Origin: Anaerococcus sp. Marseille-Q7828
GTDB taxonomy: Bacteria > Bacillota > Clostridia > Tissierellales > Peptoniphilaceae
Length of the DNA: 64,000 nucleotides
Direction: 5' to 3'
Assembly: GCF_949769285.1 (NCBI RefSeq)
Contig: NZ_OX458331.1
Span: forward strand, 124,001-188,000
Both the position numbers and the translations under genes were made by a program. Below, piece after piece: positions 61,528 to 64,000 of this stretch; within the stretch, counting starts at the first letter, position 1, and the number at the start of each line of letters is the position of its first letter. The notes under the pieces were generated by a model. The model was not told the origin of the DNA and did no database searches. It was given only the letters and a program-made list of their open reading frames with translations.

Positions 61528-61555
61528 ATTATACAAGAAAGCCCAGAATTTACAA
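61528..61555 (-). promoter_or_regulatory. Promoter of the FAD dehydrogenase-hydrolase unit
   Basis: Minus strand TTGTAA (61550-61555), 16 bases, TATAAT (61528-61533). Confidence 0.7.
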
Positions 61556-61564
61556 GTTTTTTGC

Positions 61565-61595
61565 AAATTTAAAGACCAGGCCTTTAGCCTGGTCT
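61565..61595 (-). terminator. Terminator of the NPKTG surface-protein gene
   Basis: AGACCAGGC (61573-61581) pairs perfectly with GCCTGGTCT (61587-61595), 5-base loop, T/A-rich tail. Confidence 0.88.
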
Positions 61596-61614
61596 AGTCG
61601 GATAAACTTTAATT

Positions 61615-63396
61615 TTATTTACGTTTCTTGCTAGCAGTTAAGCCAATAATTGATGCGCTTAGAATAGCTGTGATGTGAGTCAAGCCTGCAATACCAGTTT
61701 TTGGATTGGAAGCTTTAGTAGCGGACTTTATTGTTTTTACTTCTTTAGCATTTTTATTAACTTTTGGTACTTTTATAGCCTTTACACCTTCTTCTAAAGG
61801 TTTTTCTTTAATAGAATCTTGATTTTTTATATCTTTTTTATTTTCTTTTTTATTATCTTTTACTTCTTTTTGATTATTTTCATTTTCCAAAAGTACATTA
61901 GAGATTTCCTTAATACCTTCGTTAATTTCTCCTATTAGCTCATCAACTTCCTTATTCTTTTCGTTAATACTTTCTACTTCAGGGACAAGTACAGGTTTTT
62001 CGTTAACTGTTGGAATTTCTACTTCCTCAATTTCTTCAGTAGGGATTAGTGGAATTAAAGAATTTTCGCATTTTTCTTTTATTTCTTCTGCTGGAGTTAG
62101 TGGAATTAGTGGGAATTCGCATTTATCATCTTCTACTTTCTTTGTTCCATATTCTACAATATGGTTTTGTGCCATGCGCTCAGCAACTTTTTCCCTGCTG
62201 ATTTCTTTGCCATTACCATCAAGAACGACCTTGTATAGGGTATATCCAGCAGAACCAACTTGGATTATTCTTTCCTCGCCTACTTTTAGTTCTGGATTTG
62301 CAATTCTTTCTTCTTTGAAGTCTGTATACTCAAACTTGTAGTCGATAGTTGTTGCGTCTTCAGCGTCTTCGATTGGGGTAAGTGGAGTATCTTTTTTCGT
62401 TCCAATCCTCTTGATTCCTTTTTCAGCCTTTGGTGATGGTAATTCTCTTGTTTCAAGAAGTTGGGCAAATACTTGACCATCTTTTCTGGTGTATTTGATT
62501 CTTGTCACTCTCTTGCCAATAACTGGTTCTTTTTCGATTACAACCTTGCCTTCTTCTAGGCTATCATCTTCAATTATTTCATAGCCTAGGTTGATATCTT
62601 CAGTTTCGGTATCATACCATTCATCTTGTGTTGGTAGAGGACCATCTGTATGTGTTTCACCATCTTTTTCTAGTGCTTTAAAAGAAATTTTTGTACCATT
62701 TATGGCATCTGTTTCTAGTTCCGAAACAGTATAGAGTTTGCCATCAACTTCAACTAATGTATAGCCAGCATTGCCCAATTGGTCAATATTAAATACCAAT
62801 TCTTTGGTCTTAGGATCTTCTATTAGAACATCTCCAGCTTTTGCTGGCTTGCCATCAATATAGAACTTTGGTGTTCTATTTCTATATGGGAGATTGGTTT
62901 CAGGGTTCAATTCCCCATCATGAGGTAATTCATTGACAGAATCACTATTGAAATCTACTGAAAATCCTTTATTGGCATCCCAATAAACCATTCCATCAAC
63001 TTTTCCCTCTCCCTTGTCATCAAGCCAATTGATTTCTAGGTCAGTATCATAAAGTTGGATTAACTCAAGATTGCCATCATTATTTGTCCTTAGTTTTGCT
63101 TTTTCCTTGTGGGACTCATCTCCCTTGTCAAAGATTTCTTCATCTTCAGTATGTTCGATTGAAGTAGTGGATTCGTCAATATCAACATCTCTTGTTTCTT
63201 CAGTATCCCAATCTTCAATCTCAAGTGGATATTTTTTATCTGGGAGTGCATTCCAGTCAAATTCTGTATGGTTTTCTTTAGTGCTATCAATACCTATTGC
63301 CTCTACTGTAGTTTCATCTGCATGGGCTAGGGTGTTTTGGCCAAGTACCAGGCTTGTTGATAGAACTAGGCCCAATACTATGTTTTTCTTATTCAT
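61615..63396 (-). CDS. Sortase-anchored surface protein with G5-like domains
   Basis: 593 residues. Signal peptide (MNKKNIVLGLVLSTSLVLGQ, cleavage after AHA). The mature region has several G5-like beta modules, for example EEPVIGKRVTRIKYTRKDG and ANPELKVGEERIIQVGSAGY. A short duplicated segment follows (CEFPLIPLTPAEEIKEK and CENSLIPLIPTEEIEE), then a Lys/Asn-rich wall-spanning stretch. It ends with the sorting signal NPKTG, a hydrophobic helix and KKRK. Sortase would link it to peptidoglycan. GGAG precedes ATG 63396. It follows the partial surface-protein gene by 38 bases, so they form a unit. Adhesive role inferred. Confidence 0.9.
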   Translation of the reverse strand: MNKKNIVLGLVLSTSLVLGQNTLAHADETTVEAIGIDSTKENHTEFDWNALPDKKYPLEIEDWDTEETRDVDIDESTTSIEHTEDEEIFDKGDESHKEKAKLRTNNDGNLELIQLYDTDLEINWLDDKGEGKVDGMVYWDANKGFSVDFNSDSVNELPHDGELNPETNLPYRNRTPKFYIDGKPAKAGDVLIEDPKTKELVFNIDQLGNAGYTLVEVDGKLYTVSELETDAINGTKISFKALEKDGETHTDGPLPTQDEWYDTETEDINLGYEIIEDDSLEEGKVVIEKEPVIGKRVTRIKYTRKDGQVFAQLLETRELPSPKAEKGIKRIGTKKDTPLTPIEDAEDATTIDYKFEYTDFKEERIANPELKVGEERIIQVGSAGYTLYKVVLDGNGKEISREKVAERMAQNHIVEYGTKKVEDDKCEFPLIPLTPAEEIKEKCENSLIPLIPTEEIEEVEIPTVNEKPVLVPEVESINEKNKEVDELIGEINEGIKEISNVLLENENNQKEVKDNKKENKKDIKNQDSIKEKPLEEGVKAIKVPKVNKNAKEVKTIKSATKASNPKTGIAGLTHITAILSASIIGLTASKKRK

Positions 63397-63434
63397 GGAT
63401 ATCTCCTTTATTGAAGAGCTAAGAGGATAAACTC

Positions 63435-64000
63435 TTAGACTCTTGTCCTAATTGCTTTTGATATTTCGTTATTTACAATGATTTCTATTATTACTTTCTC
63501 ACCAGCTTCTAGTGGTCTACATAATGAAAGGGTATATATTTCCTTGTCTACTTGCTCGATTGTAGCTTCGATTTCTTCGTCTGAACGTGTTTTTACAAGG
63601 ACCTTATCTATATTGTGTGAGCTTATAAGAACCATCTTGTCTCCATCAATACTATCTAAGGTAAATCTTAGATTTTCGTTAAGCTTTGGACCCTGTGGTT
63701 CTTCTGTTTTGACTTCTTCAAATATTGCGGTGTAAGTTAATCTATCTTCAGAAGCTTTCCATTCTACAAATTTGTAGCCTTCTTTAGCTTCAACTTTTGG
63801 AGCTTTTTCTAGTGGATTTTCACCTTCAGCTAATTCTACTGATAAATCACCTGTAGCTATTCCTTTTTCTGAGTCAACTACGAAGTTTATAGTTTTCACT
63901 TCTGGTGCTTTTTCTTCCCATATACCGGTGATTGTTACATCTTCTTTTACTTCAAATTCTTCGCTAGCTTCTTTGTCAGCTTGACCATCACCATCAATAT
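63435..64000 (-). CDS. C-terminal part of a large repetitive surface protein (runs off window)
   Basis: 188 codons visible, open to the window edge; an internal GTG near 63899 is not taken as the start because the frame continues upstream with no stop. Content: a DGDGQADKEASEEFEVKED... calcium-loop-like repeat, VTITGIWEE, an InlB/flg_new-type repeat (GYKFVEWKASEDRLTYTAIFEE), and a beta-rich end (MVLISSHNIDKVLVKTRSDEE). It ends in AIRTRV with no sorting motif or TM helix, unusual for such a protein. Anchoring may depend on another protein, perhaps the NPKTG protein encoded just downstream. Confidence 0.82.
   Translation of the reverse strand, partial: IDGDGQADKEASEEFEVKEDVTITGIWEEKAPEVKTINFVVDSEKGIATGDLSVELAEGENPLEKAPKVEAKEGYKFVEWKASEDRLTYTAIFEEVKTEEPQGPKLNENLRFTLDSIDGDKMVLISSHNIDKVLVKTRSDEEIEATIEQVDKEIYTLSLCRPLEAGEKVIIEIIVNNEISKAIRTRV

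Overview
The window is AT-rich bacterial chromosome with strong Gram-positive Shine-Dalgarno sites and tightly packed, translationally coupled genes. Gene content suggests a host-associated anaerobic Firmicute, probably an Anaerococcus/Peptoniphilus-like member of the Tissierellia. The clues are rubredoxin, Rex, an ECF transporter core, an NPKTG-anchored G5 surface protein and a second surface protein with DGDGQAD-type repeats. The genus is inference, because no rRNA is present.

Layout. 0-4.3 kb: minus-strand operon ending in malQ and a partial glgP. 4.4-5.1 kb: thiN. 5.1-11.4 kb: typA, a membrane protein, rex, an ABC-F ATPase and a second AI-2E-family permease. 11.5-16.4 kb: an anti-sigma-like ATPase, rubredoxin, a surface protein, and a CofE-like/YitT/GT8 operon. 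16.5-19.6 kb: barstar, GntR, ABC transporter, sirtuin and zinc-ribbon operon. 19.8-20.5 kb: tRNA-Pro followed by two tandem 3'-tRNA fragments and a 124-bp tandem palindromic repeat. 20.6-28.2 kb: a zinc-ribbon membrane protein and a Bmp/Nup nucleoside ABC system. 28.3-34.7 kb: TRAP transporter, GH31 glycosidase and a divergent AraC regulator. 34.8-37.1 kb: glpF and a GlpA-like oxidoreductase. 37.2-46.4 kb: an eight-gene operon. 46.6-46.9 kb: a broken copy of the glpA-like 3' end. 47-50 kb: TPP-riboswitch-controlled pyrimidine/thiamine ABC operon. 50-59.2 kb: recQ, DUF4097, truA, ecfTA2A1, an L,D-transpeptidase and a THUMP methyltransferase. 59.3-64 kb: a hydrolase, a FAD dehydrogenase and surface proteins.

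The standout is the 37.2-46.4 kb operon. It reads as a sulfoquinovose catabolic (sulfo-transaldolase) pathway. A YihQ-type sulfoquinovosidase retains the catalytic pair and the Arg/Trp/Tyr sulfonate-recognition residues, all at a constant 14-residue offset from E. coli YihQ numbering as recalled. It is joined by a fucose-isomerase-like enzyme, a small transaldolase, a YihU-like reductase, an SSS importer, a TauE/SafE-like exporter, a DUF4867-like protein and an ROK repressor. A strong promoter with an overlapping palindrome drives it. The predicted flow is glycoside to SQ to sulfofructose, then fructose-6-phosphate for the cell and sulfolactaldehyde reduced to DHPS and exported. The operon is bracketed by an intact glpA-like gene and a roughly 95%-identical, frameshifted 317-bp copy of its 3' end, which looks like the scar of its insertion. 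All functional assignments come from reading the sequence against remembered family motifs; no database search was run.
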